Below, piece by piece: positions 56,705 to 64,000 of a stretch of DNA of 64,000 nucleotides (the first letter of the stretch is position 1; every line of letters starts with the position of its first letter). Position numbers and translations under genes: made by a program. This stretch comes from Pontibacter pamirensis (lineage in GTDB: Bacteria > Bacteroidota > Bacteroidia > Cytophagales > Hymenobacteraceae): the NCBI RefSeq assembly GCF_010015475.1, contig NZ_SSNI01000018.1, forward strand, positions 1 through 64,000, written 5' to 3'. The notes below the pieces were generated by a model, which was not told the DNA's origin, searched no databases, and worked only from the letters and a program-made list of their open reading frames with translations.

Positions 56705-57106
56705 ATGAACTTCACCCTACCAACCAAAGTAGCCAGCGCTTGTAGAAATGCACTCCTGCTGGCAGTAACGTGTATTTTTTTTGCATGCCAGGAAACAGTT
56801 GAGACTGATGACACCCCTCAATCAGAAGCTGCAACTTCCGTTGCTGGGGCAGATACCACAGAGACCAGACCAGCTCCTGATTTTTTTATTATTCCGCCGG
56901 ATTTGGCAGAAAAGCGTGTCTGGATCTGTGAAAACGCATCGTCAGATATATTCCATGTGCAGCACGATTGTCCGCTGCTGGTGGAGTGCAAAGGCAATTT
57001 CCGAAATGTGATAATTCCCCGTGCCATTGAAACATACGGCCGCTACAATTGCCAGGTATGTAGCGAAGATTTAGATCATATCTTCGATGAAGATATGGTA
57101 AGATAG
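56705..57106 (+). CDS. lipoprotein with the same Cys/His module
   Basis: A 133-residue lipoprotein (lipobox IFFAC, about Cys24) consisting of a linker and one module: VWICENASSDIFHVQHDCPLLVEC, then YNCQVCSED. The pattern W/Y-x-C, F/Y-H-x4-C-x2-L-x3-C and a later C matches the C-terminus of the adjacent nuclease. The conserved Cys and His suggest a metal-binding knob. It lies 35 bases behind the nuclease gene, probably co-transcribed. I recognise no named family. Function unknown. Confidence 0.7.
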   Translation: MNFTLPTKVASACRNALLLAVTCIFFACQETVETDDTPQSEAATSVAGADTTETRPAPDFFIIPPDLAEKRVWICENASSDIFHVQHDCPLLVECKGNFRNVIIPRAIETYGRYNCQVCSEDLDHIFDEDMVR

Positions 57107-57127
57107 CATAAGCTAATAGAAACTTCG

Positions 57128-57167
57128 AAGCCCCTGCCCAGTTTGATGACAAGCTAGGCAGGGGCTT
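57128..57167 (+). terminator. terminator of the nuclease / Cys-module unit
   Basis: AAGCCCCTGCC (57128-57138) and its exact complement (57157-57167), 22 bases after the stop, with an AGCT-rich loop. Confidence 0.8.
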
Positions 57168-57542
57168 TCGCATAAATTGTCTTTAGCAACCGGCATTGCC
57201 CTTTTATCTGTTGAATCGGCAGGCTGCACTGTTGTAGAACAGGAGTGGAAGGTACCTTTTCTCTTCTATTTCCGGTCGCAGCCATTGCTATACCACAGCA
57301 TGTATGATGGAGGGAAATATCAACCTTTCACCTGCAAGAAATCAGGCACTTATGAACAACACAATCAATTTCCCGTACATCATATTTCCTTTGCCCGAAT
57401 AAGCGGGCATTGAACTTCCTTGTGAATCAAGGTGTTAGACACTGAACACTTCAATGTTCGTACATTTTATTGCTTATACGGAAGCTTTAATTTTAATTTG
57501 TAGCCCTGAAACTTAATGTGGCAGGTATTAATCAGTTTAGTC
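57168..57542. other. intergenic region without a supported gene
   Basis: Frames of 70-80 codons exist but have no family features. The stretch holds the promoter of the next small gene; a TTTTAATTTGTAG sequence is the nearest to a -7 box. Confidence 0.4.
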
Positions 57543-57722
57543 ATGGAAAAGAAAATACAGCTAGAAATAACAGACCAGGAACTGTCTCGGCTTGAGGAGA
57601 CGGTAAATGTGATGATATATAAGTTACAAAAAGATTGGTGTGAAGGTGAGGACGTGCTGCAGTACAAGAGTTTATTAGCCAAACTGCAGTCCGCTTTCAA
57701 CCACGGAGAGGCTGTACGTTAA
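57543..57722 (+). CDS. small conserved-looking hypothetical protein, 59 residues
   Basis: A 59-residue protein from the start at 57543 (MEKKIQLEI). It has a short strand then a helix (QELSRLEETVNVMIYKLQKDW) and a charged tail. No signal. It could be a small coiled regulator, but no family is recognised. It ends before a bidirectional terminator. Confidence 0.5.
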   Translation: MEKKIQLEITDQELSRLEETVNVMIYKLQKDWCEGEDVLQYKSLLAKLQSAFNHGEAVR

Positions 57723-57785
57723 TGCTGTTCTGCTCCAGGAACAGCATGCATATACTTCTATTCAAAGTTTAACAATACTAATTCT

Positions 57786-57826
57786 AACGGCAAAGGCTTC
57801 GCTGTAAAAGCGGGGCCTTTGCCGTT
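57786..57826. terminator. bidirectional terminator
   Basis: Perfect 12-base arms AACGGCAAAGGC (57786-57797) and complement (57815-57826), between convergent genes. Confidence 0.8.
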
Positions 57827-57844
57827 ATGAACAAGATGTTATGC

Positions 57845-58702
57845 TTACTTTGTTTTCTGGCCATGCAGCACTAACAGGGGCACTTCTGCCTGGTATGTGA
57901 GCCGCTCCGCCAGACTCTGCGTGAACAGCTCCCGCAGAAACCCCTTTTTTCGTCTTACAATAGCCAGTACTTCACCGCCTGCTTTTTTGAAGTAGGCCTT
58001 CAGCCCCTCATCGCGGTGCTTGTTCGTGATTTCCTGAAAATTAAGCGGCACATTCGGAAACAGTTTCTGAAGCTCAGCCCAAAAATGCTCCGCCTCTTCG
58101 CTATGGGTCGCCTCCTGCGACTTCACTACGTGCACCACATCTATCTGAGATCCGAAAAAGCTGCCAAGATTCACAACCTGCTTTAAGGCGTTTCTGTCTT
58201 CTTCGCTATAGTCAGAGGCATATACTATTTTCTCGAAGCTGGGTGTCGGCGCCGTGGCAGGTATAGAGAGCACCGGGCTTTTCACTTCCTCAATCACCGC
58301 TTCGGTGTTACTTCCAATCAACAACTCCTCCATCGTATTGTCTAAACCGGTTGTGCCCATCACAATCAGTTCATAGCCCCCGGAGGCTGTTAGTTCGTTT
58401 GCTATGTCTGTTAGCAGCGCCTCTTTAAGAATATAGTCGCACGTGAACCCCCCATCACGGTTTGCGCCATATTTATTTTCCACTTCAAGAACCAAGGCGT
58501 CCAACTTTACAGCAGCATCGCGCTTCTGCTCCCCCAGCAGTTCGCTCGCTACCAAAGCTGTTTCAGATGTATCCACAATTGGCAGGTGCAGCACGTGTAG
58601 CAGCGACAAGTGCGCCCCCGCATGCTGCGCTATGTAAACAGCATATTCAATTGCCCTCCCTGAGGTTTCCGAGAAGTCAACGGGGCATAGAATTCTTTCC
58701 AT
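57845..58702 (-). CDS. two-domain universal stress protein
   Basis: A 285-residue protein of two UspA domains in tandem, from the start at 58702 (MERILCPVDFSETSG). The first domain shows RILCPVDFSETSGRAIEYAVYIAQ and GTTGLDNTMEELLIGSNTEAVI, the ATP-binding G-2x-G-9x-G-S/T pattern. The second (about residue 155 on) begins EKIVYASDYSEEDRNALKQV and has no glycine loop, so it may not bind ATP. Cytoplasmic. Single gene. Confidence 0.9.
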   Translation of the reverse strand: MERILCPVDFSETSGRAIEYAVYIAQHAGAHLSLLHVLHLPIVDTSETALVASELLGEQKRDAAVKLDALVLEVENKYGANRDGGFTCDYILKEALLTDIANELTASGGYELIVMGTTGLDNTMEELLIGSNTEAVIEEVKSPVLSIPATAPTPSFEKIVYASDYSEEDRNALKQVVNLGSFFGSQIDVVHVVKSQEATHSEEAEHFWAELQKLFPNVPLNFQEITNKHRDEGLKAYFKKAGGEVLAIVRRKKGFLRELFTQSLAERLTYQAEVPLLVLHGQKTK

Positions 58703-58871
58703 ATTGTACGTTGTGTTGTTAGGTTTAGCTTGTGAATATATCACTATTTTACGATGTATACGAAAAGAACTACAAGAGATAGCAGTTTTAAAATCAATCC
58801 TTTATGTACTGCCTTTAAACCCACATTTTTAGCTGAGTCCATGCACTTAGCAGGGCTTACCTGATGTAAAA

Positions 58872-58915
58872 ATGCCTTTTAACCGGAAGCATTCTGGCTT
58901 CCGGTTAAAAGGCAT
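58872..58915 (-). terminator. terminator of the unrecognised 353-residue protein gene
   Basis: Perfect 19-base arms (58872-58890, 58897-58915; left ATGCCTTTTAACCGGAAGC) with a six-base loop. It lies downstream of the leftward stop at 58982, with T-rich flank on the minus strand. Confidence 0.82.
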
Positions 58916-58981
58916 GGGAGCAGGAACTATGGCAACCATGTATCTAAAATGAATAGGTGCTTGAGATGGGGCAGCTACAGA

Positions 58982-60043
58982 CTATGCCTGCTTGTTCAGG
59001 TCCTTTACTTCTTTCCAGGTCCAGTTATACCGGGGCTGGATACTTTTGTAGTTTTCCTGATAGTAGCTTACAACTTCGTTCTTTAGCTGCGCTACAGGTA
59101 TGGATGAAGTATAGATTTCACGTTCTGTCGGATTATCGTAGGATTCCGCACGGGTTAGCTTATCGCTACCCAGGCGCAACAAGGGGCCGGTTTCTGTGAT
59201 GGCGTCGTGGGTCCAGCGACGGCCGGAAGTTTCCAATTGGTTCAGGCGCTCTGCCAGTAGCGCCATGTTCAGGCGGGGCAGCGTAGGCCGGGAGGTGATG
59301 TCAACCCAGGTGGTATATTTGTACTCCAGTTCATATTTATTCTGATCGTAGCAAGCCAAAACCATGTCAAAGCCCTGTGTGCGGCTGAAGAGGGCGTAGT
59401 AATGCACGGGGTGCGGCGTTTGGATGATGATCAGACCAATCTCAGGATGGCGCGTTATTTTGGTGTCTGGTTTATACATGTCGCGGTAACCCAGCAATAC
59501 ACTTCCCACTTCATCTTCCCAGGCGCCTCTCTCCCAGTCCGGGTCCTGCAGCACGCTGCCGAATTCCCGTAGAAAGTACGTGAACTTTTGCACACACTGT
59601 GCCGCTTCCTTTTCTTCTGCTTCGTCGGCGGCAAAAGGTTTGTAAAACAGCTCCCGCTCTTTGGCATTGATCCAGCACACCAGTTTCAGGGCCTCTCCTG
59701 CCAGTGGGTGGTTCAAGTCAAATTCCCTAAAATCCCCGATTACAGCCATTTGCCGCAGCAGTTCCTCGTGCTCCAATGCTTGCTCCGGGTTAAGCAGCGC
59801 CCACACCCCCACAAAACCATCTATATCGAAATGATTCGCTGACACAAAGGGCAAATCCAATGCGGGCATGTTCTGCCGCAGGGCATGCAAAACAATGGCA
59901 GCGCTGGTATCGTCCTGTACAGCAGCAGGTGTTGGCGCACCCTTCCAGTGCGACAGCATCACGCCGTTGGCATGGGTGCTGTCTACCACGATGGCTTTTT
60001 TATTTTTAACCTTTGAAAAAGGAATGAATTGTTTTTTCTGCAT
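58982..60043 (-). CDS. conserved protein of unknown function (DUF6687-like)
   Basis: A 353-residue soluble protein. The N-terminus has AIVVDSTHANGVMLSHWKG, then FVSANHFDIDGFVGVWAL, which looks like an Asp-x-Asp-Gly metal motif as in DHH-type phosphoesterases. A middle block (RHPEIGLIIIQTPHPVHYYALF) and a C-terminal VDITSRPTLPRLNMALLAERLNQLE follow. It resembles a Bacteroidota family annotated DUF6687, from memory. A hydrolase is a guess. Own terminator; single gene. Divergent from pncB. Confidence 0.55.
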   Translation of the reverse strand: MQKKQFIPFSKVKNKKAIVVDSTHANGVMLSHWKGAPTPAAVQDDTSAAIVLHALRQNMPALDLPFVSANHFDIDGFVGVWALLNPEQALEHEELLRQMAVIGDFREFDLNHPLAGEALKLVCWINAKERELFYKPFAADEAEEKEAAQCVQKFTYFLREFGSVLQDPDWERGAWEDEVGSVLLGYRDMYKPDTKITRHPEIGLIIIQTPHPVHYYALFSRTQGFDMVLACYDQNKYELEYKYTTWVDITSRPTLPRLNMALLAERLNQLETSGRRWTHDAITETGPLLRLGSDKLTRAESYDNPTEREIYTSSIPVAQLKNEVVSYYQENYKSIQPRYNWTWKEVKDLNKQA

Positions 60044-60202
60044 GACCTAAAATTGCATCCGTCAGCATTCAGACGCAAATTGTTGATTTGTTTAATTGCT
60101 GAATCACTAAATTGCCGGTCTGTAGAACAGAAATAAGCACTAAACTAATTCAAGCTGCTAAAGTAATGGCAGCAACTGCTTCTTCATCACTAATTCCCCG
60201 AC

Positions 60203-61663
60203 ATGTCTTTAAAAGATATTTACGCAACCTCCCTCACCCTGCTCACTGACTTTTACCAGCTTACCATGGCGTACGGCTACTGGAAAAAAGGTATGGCAGA
60301 GCAGGAAGCAGTTTTCCATTTATACTTCCGGAAGAACCCGTTCAAAGGAGGATATACCATTGCCGCTGGTTTAGAGCATGCGGTGCAGTATTTACAGGAG
60401 CTACAGTTTCGGGAGGAGGATTTGAAGTATTTATCCGGCCTGAAGGGAAACCAGGGGCAGCCGCTTTTTGAGCAGGATTTTATACAGTACCTGCAGGATC
60501 TCAAGTTCACCTGTAGTGTAGATGCCATTCCGGAAGGCACTGCCGTGTTTCCGAATGAGCCCCTGGTGCGGGTAAGAGGGCCGTTGCTGCAGGCGCAGCT
60601 CATCGAAACACCGCTGCTCACCCTCATCAACTTCGAAACCCTGATAGCGACCAAGGCTGCCCGCATTGCCGATGCCGCCAAAGGAGACGCAGTCATTGAG
60701 TTCGGCATGCGCCGCGCGCAGGGCATCGACGGCTCCCTATCCGCCTCAAGAGCAGCTTATATAGGCGGCACCAGCGCCACCTCTAACTTGCTGGCGGGCC
60801 AGCTATACGGTATACCCGTAAGGGGTACACATGCCCACAGCTGGGTGCAGGCTTTCGACTCGGAGGAGGAGGCTTTTGCCGCTTACGGAGAAGCGTTTCC
60901 GCAGGATTCTGTTTTCCTGGTGGATACTTACAATACCCTGCAAGGTGTAAAGAATGCCATTGAAACAGCCAGGAAGCTTCAGCCGAAAGGCTTCAAGTTT
61001 GGCGGCATCCGCCTTGACTCCGGCGACCTGACTTACCTGAGTATAGAAGCCCGTAAACTGCTGGACAGAGCTGGCTTCACAGACACCAACATTGTGGCCA
61101 GCAACGACCTGGATGAGCACATCATCACGAGCCTGAAGCACGAGGGCTCCAAAGTGAATGTATGGGGCATAGGCACCAAAATGGTAACCGCTTACGACCA
61201 GCCTGCCCTTGGTGGTGTGTACAAACTGGCAGCCCTAAAGCAACCGGACGGCAACTGGGAATATAAAGTGAAGCTGTCGGAGCAGCGGGCGAAAACGTCA
61301 AACCCGGGTATACTGCAGGTGCGCCGGTTTTATGATAAAAGCGGCAATATGGCAGATATGATTTACAACGAACTGCAGCCGCTGCCGGAGCAACTCCAGA
61401 TTGTGGACCCGCTGGACAGCACCCGCCGCAAAACCATTTCACCGGGAACAGCTTCTGAAGTATTGCTAATACCCGTATTTAAAGAAGGGCAACTGATTTA
61501 TACGCTGCCAGACCTGGCCACCATCAAAGCCCGGACAAAAGCACAACTGGACAGGCTGCACGAAAGTATACGCCGTTACCTGAACCCGCACAACTACCCG
61601 GCTGGTTTAGAGGAAAGCCTGCACCAATACAAAACAGATCTCATTTTAAAGCTGAGAAGCTAA
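60203..61663 (+). CDS. pncB: nicotinate phosphoribosyltransferase
   Basis: A 486-residue enzyme of NAD salvage: it joins nicotinate and phosphoribosyl pyrophosphate. Characteristic blocks are LLTDFYQLTMAYGYW (residues 13-27), FGMRRAQGIDGSLSASRAAYIGGTSATSN, RGTHAHSWVQAFDSEEEAFAAY and GGIRLDSGDLTYLSIEARKLL. Length and motif order fit the family. It is convergent with the HNH gene, one base apart, so the two share a terminator region and probably interfere. Confidence 0.94.
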   Translation: MSLKDIYATSLTLLTDFYQLTMAYGYWKKGMAEQEAVFHLYFRKNPFKGGYTIAAGLEHAVQYLQELQFREEDLKYLSGLKGNQGQPLFEQDFIQYLQDLKFTCSVDAIPEGTAVFPNEPLVRVRGPLLQAQLIETPLLTLINFETLIATKAARIADAAKGDAVIEFGMRRAQGIDGSLSASRAAYIGGTSATSNLLAGQLYGIPVRGTHAHSWVQAFDSEEEAFAAYGEAFPQDSVFLVDTYNTLQGVKNAIETARKLQPKGFKFGGIRLDSGDLTYLSIEARKLLDRAGFTDTNIVASNDLDEHIITSLKHEGSKVNVWGIGTKMVTAYDQPALGGVYKLAALKQPDGNWEYKVKLSEQRAKTSNPGILQVRRFYDKSGNMADMIYNELQPLPEQLQIVDPLDSTRRKTISPGTASEVLLIPVFKEGQLIYTLPDLATIKARTKAQLDRLHESIRRYLNPHNYPAGLEESLHQYKTDLILKLRS

Positions 61664-61664
61664 C

Positions 61665-61958
61665 TCACCGCCGCTTCTTGCCTCTCCTGTTAGAGATGCG
61701 CTGGATGCGTTTTCCCCGCACCCACTTCAGGTATTTCTGCAGCGGCTCCGCCTTTTGCAGGGCAGGTATACTATTGTATGCAGTTGCTAAGTCGCGGTTG
61801 GTGAAGGTAAGGTGAATGGTGCTGTGGCAGGGCTGGCAAAGCTCAGCGGTGGCACCATAACGGCCTCCCTCTTCCCGCGGAACGAGGTGGTGCCGAGACA
61901 GGTTTTGCACCTCTCTCTCACAAAGTTCACAAACCGTCTCATCCTGCTTCTTCGCCAT
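61665..61958 (-). CDS. HNH-type nuclease domain protein
   Basis: A 97-residue protein with CELCEREV (metal Cys pair), SRHHLVPREEGGRYG (the first His of HNH) and LCQPCHSTIH (the second Cys pair and last His). This is a McrA/HNH endonuclease fold. Its C-terminus is very basic (RISNRRGKKRR), which fits DNA binding. Small stand-alone HNH proteins are common and often uncharacterised. The stop lies one base from the pncB stop. Confidence 0.85.
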   Translation of the reverse strand: MAKKQDETVCELCEREVQNLSRHHLVPREEGGRYGATAELCQPCHSTIHLTFTNRDLATAYNSIPALQKAEPLQKYLKWVRGKRIQRISNRRGKKRR

Positions 61959-62088
61959 AGTTTTGATTACGTGTACCAGATGTTTCTCTTTCAGAAAACA
62001 ATCAAGCCACGATGATAGTTTAAAGAGGTTCTTCCTAAAAGAGCAGGTTTATGCTTACTTTTACGCTCTTCTATTGACTGTCAGAAAT

Positions 62089-63342
62089 ATGAAAGCCTCT
62101 CCACAAGAGCCTGCAGGTACAGATATTGCCGAATCCGATGCCGTTGTTCCGAAGAAGGTCATCCGGGAGGGGCTGTTAATCTTTTTACTGGCTGCCATCC
62201 AGTTCACGCACATGATCGACTTCGTGATCATGATGCCGCTGGGCCCGCAGTTGATGCGCGTGTTTGGTATCTCACCTCAGGAATTTGGCCTGCTGGTATC
62301 ATCCTATACCTTTAGTGCGGCAGTGGCTGGGTTTATTAGCGCTCTTATCATTGATCGCTTTGATAGGAAGCATGCGCTGCTTGGTTTGTACCTAGGCTTT
62401 ACATTAGGTACACTGGCCTGTGCCATGGCGCCGACCTATGGGCTGCTGCTGGCGGCGAGAATACTATCCGGGGCTTTTGGCGGTGTGCTGGGTGCTGTGT
62501 TGTTAGCCATCATCGGGGATGCTATACCGGAGCAGCGACGTGGTGCTGCCACGGGTAAGGTCATGGCTGCCTTTTCGGTAGCCTCTATTGCCGGTATTCC
62601 GATAGGTCTGTACCTGGCAAGCCAGACAAGCTGGCACGCCCCTTTTTACCTCGTGGCGGCTCTAAGCTTAGTGATTCTTCTGGTAGGTTTTTTCTTTCTG
62701 CCAACTATGCGGGGCCACCTGACAAATGCCATTAAAGAAAGCCCCTTCCTGGTAATCCGGAACATTCTGGGCAAGCGAAACTTGCAGTGGTCTATGGCCT
62801 TGACGGTAGCGCTTACAATGGCTGGCTTTTTTGTAGTGCCCTTCATTAGTCCGTATATGGTGGCTAATGTTGGATTTGAAGAGGCTGAGCTGAGCTATAT
62901 CTATTTATTTGGTGGCCTGGCAACCGTTTTCACCTCGCAATGGGCCGGCCGCCTGGCTGACAAACACGGCAAGAAGCGTGTTTTCGCTATTTCTGCGCTA
63001 CTTTCCATCCTGCCTATCCTGGTGATTACGAATCTGCCACCAGTGCCACACTATATCGCCCTGATCATCACAACGTTTTTCTTTGTCTTCTTTGGCGCCC
63101 GCTTTGTGCCTGCCATGGCCCTAATTACTTCCACTGTAGAGCCGAAGCTGAGAGGAAGCTTTATGAGCATCAATTCCTCTGTGCAGCAGCTAAGCGCCGG
63201 TTTGGGTTCGTTTGCAGCTGGCTATATCGTAAAAGAATCTGCTACAGGTACTTTGCTCCACTATTCCTGGGTTGGTTTTATAGCCTGTGCTATTACGCTG
63301 GTGTCCGTTTGGATAGTGCGGCACCTGAAGCCAATCTCTTAA
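62089..63342 (+). CDS. MFS transporter
   Basis: A 417-residue carrier from the start at 62089 (MKASPQEPAG); the longer reading lies in the leader and overlaps the HNH promoter. It has twelve predicted helices. ALIIDRFDRKHALL is the loop between helices 2 and 3, with the MFS signature D-R-x-x-R/K pattern, and GRLADKHGKKRVF the loop between helices 8 and 9. FTHMIDFVIMMPLGPQLM resembles sugar-efflux or AraJ-like carriers. Substrate unknown. Confidence 0.9.
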   Translation: MKASPQEPAGTDIAESDAVVPKKVIREGLLIFLLAAIQFTHMIDFVIMMPLGPQLMRVFGISPQEFGLLVSSYTFSAAVAGFISALIIDRFDRKHALLGLYLGFTLGTLACAMAPTYGLLLAARILSGAFGGVLGAVLLAIIGDAIPEQRRGAATGKVMAAFSVASIAGIPIGLYLASQTSWHAPFYLVAALSLVILLVGFFFLPTMRGHLTNAIKESPFLVIRNILGKRNLQWSMALTVALTMAGFFVVPFISPYMVANVGFEEAELSYIYLFGGLATVFTSQWAGRLADKHGKKRVFAISALLSILPILVITNLPPVPHYIALIITTFFFVFFGARFVPAMALITSTVEPKLRGSFMSINSSVQQLSAGLGSFAAGYIVKESATGTLLHYSWVGFIACAITLVSVWIVRHLKPIS

Positions 63343-63573
63343 AGAATGATACCCTGCTGTATACAGCCTTAAATTGTGTCATAAAAGGAAGTGTGTCTTT
63401 AAGTATTCCACTTTTGGTGGCGTTCATTTTGATATCTGTGAACAAAATGCACAGACCTATGCCTTTTTGTATCAAAACCGGAATATATAATTCTTCTGCC
63501 AGATAAGCTGTAAGACTTACTCATAGAGAGTTCAATTTCTTTATTTCAGGAGAAAAAAAATGAAATAAGTATT

Positions 63574-63762
63574 TTAACATATAGCTAGCTGCGAGTTGTT
63601 ATCGCACCAGTTAACCCATCTTTCATAGATTGCATCATCTGGTGTTATCAGCCCTTCCTCATGTATCTTCAGCTTATCTTTGGTGATTTTTCCGGCTTTC
63701 TTATGTATAGACCATGACGGAAATATCCTTTTTAACGCTGCCACAAAGGCCGTATAAAAGCA
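63574..63762 (-). pseudogene. possible gene fragment (56-62 codons, minus strand)
   Basis: The frame reads ALKRIFPSWSIHKKAGKITK, then LKIHEEGLITPDDAIYERW and ends NNSQLAIC. It has balanced protein-like composition but no ATG; only GTG at 63744 could start it, and stops lie directly upstream. No family is recognised. It could be the tail of a lost gene or a small gene with an odd start. Confidence 0.35.
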
Positions 63763-63893
63763 CTATTATAAAATTTAATAATAATTTTCTTAAAACTTAT
63801 AACATTCCTATACCTCTTATGGTATAAACGGAAAGGAATATATATATTATGCCTGTATTGGAGCATCCGATTATTCCATTTTTAATATCATAT

Positions 63894-63921
63894 TTTTTTC
63901 ACCTAAATTTTTTCACCTAAA
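63894..63921 (+). repeat. tandem 14-base repeat
   Basis: Two identical head-to-tail copies of TTTTTTCACCTAAA (63894-63907 and 63908-63921), ending 11 bases before the last start codon. Confidence 0.9.
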
Positions 63922-63932
63922 TATTAACAGTT

Positions 63933-64000
63933 ATGAGAAAACTTAAACTCATTTTAGCAGCAGCTTTAGTCACGCCAACACTTTGTATGGCCCAGAACGA
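63933..64000 (+). CDS. exported protein, N-terminus only (cut by the window)
   Basis: The first 22 codons encode MRKLKLILAAALVTPTLCMAQ, a classic signal peptide, with cleavage after AQN. The gene continues past the window, so the product cannot be named. Confidence 0.6.
   Translation, partial: MRKLKLILAAALVTPTLCMAQN

Larger units (their letters stand above)
63343..63932. other. AT-rich gene-poor stretch with a possible gene fragment
   Basis: No intact gene. It contains the minus-strand fragment at 63574-63762 and the AT-rich leader of the last gene, with tandem 14-base repeats directly before its start. Confidence 0.5.

Overview
The window reads as a chromosomal segment of a pigmented-soil or water type Bacteroidota, most likely Hymenobacteraceae (Pontibacter-like). 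This is inferred from gene content: a type IX secretion (T9SS) sorting domain, a TAnnTTTG-type -7 promoter element at several genes, SPW-repeat, DUF4168 and GntP/FGGY genes, many lipoproteins and moderate GC. It starts inside a 5S rRNA gene, so the left edge is the end of an rRNA operon. No tRNA, CRISPR array, prophage or insertion sequence was found; this is mostly a housekeeping and accessory metabolic region with several decayed gene fragments.

Layout. 0-9 kb: 5S rRNA and terminator, SPW membrane protein, lipoprotein methyltransferase, an overlapping HipA-like kinase/DUF3037 pair, an M3 metallopeptidase, a STAS/SEC14-like small protein and a GAF protein, then about 1 kb of gene-poor, decayed-looking DNA. 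9-15.3 kb: YihY/BrkB membrane protein, an MFS carrier, a DUF4168 protein, and a minus-strand operon of an exported sulfatase followed by a lipoprotein formylglycine-generating enzyme, with an (AGT)15 microsatellite in its leader. 15.7-23.7 kb: a carbohydrate-oxidation-flavoured group (aldo/keto reductase, lectin-TolB propeller protein, Tat-exported TIM-barrel isomerase, NIPSNAP protein, GMC oxidoreductase plus gluconate-dehydrogenase subunit 3-like Tat lipoprotein) with an ElaA acetyltransferase and a DUF3820 protein between them.

24-38 kb: a 971-residue T9SS surface protein of AT-rich repeats, an epoxide-hydrolase-like enzyme, a gluconate operon (gluconokinase then GntP permease), a Bcr/CflA drug exporter, small unknowns, an ACT-domain protein, a bestrophin channel, an HTH regulator and a META lipoprotein. 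38-46 kb: an Arg/Tyr/Asp/Asn-rich disordered protein, a catalase, and two exported amidohydrolases, one a double-domain protein. 46.5-50.3 kb: two tandem barrel-only Omp85-like proteins, a catalase C-terminal gene remnant with its terminator, and an ArsR regulator with a palindromic operator followed by a rhodanese lipoprotein.

50.6-64 kb: the SbcD-SbcC nuclease pair, a thermonuclease lipoprotein and a neighbouring small lipoprotein sharing a Cys/His module, a two-domain universal stress protein, a large unrecognised protein, nicotinate phosphoribosyltransferase, an HNH protein, an MFS carrier, a possible gene fragment, and the first codons of an exported protein cut by the window edge.

No clearly new multi-gene system stands out. 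The candidates most worth checking are the HipA-like/DUF3037 pair, the sulfatase with a non-canonical CTTSR site beside its own lipoprotein FGE and a microsatellite leader, the thermonuclease/Cys-module pair, and the R/Y-rich disordered protein.
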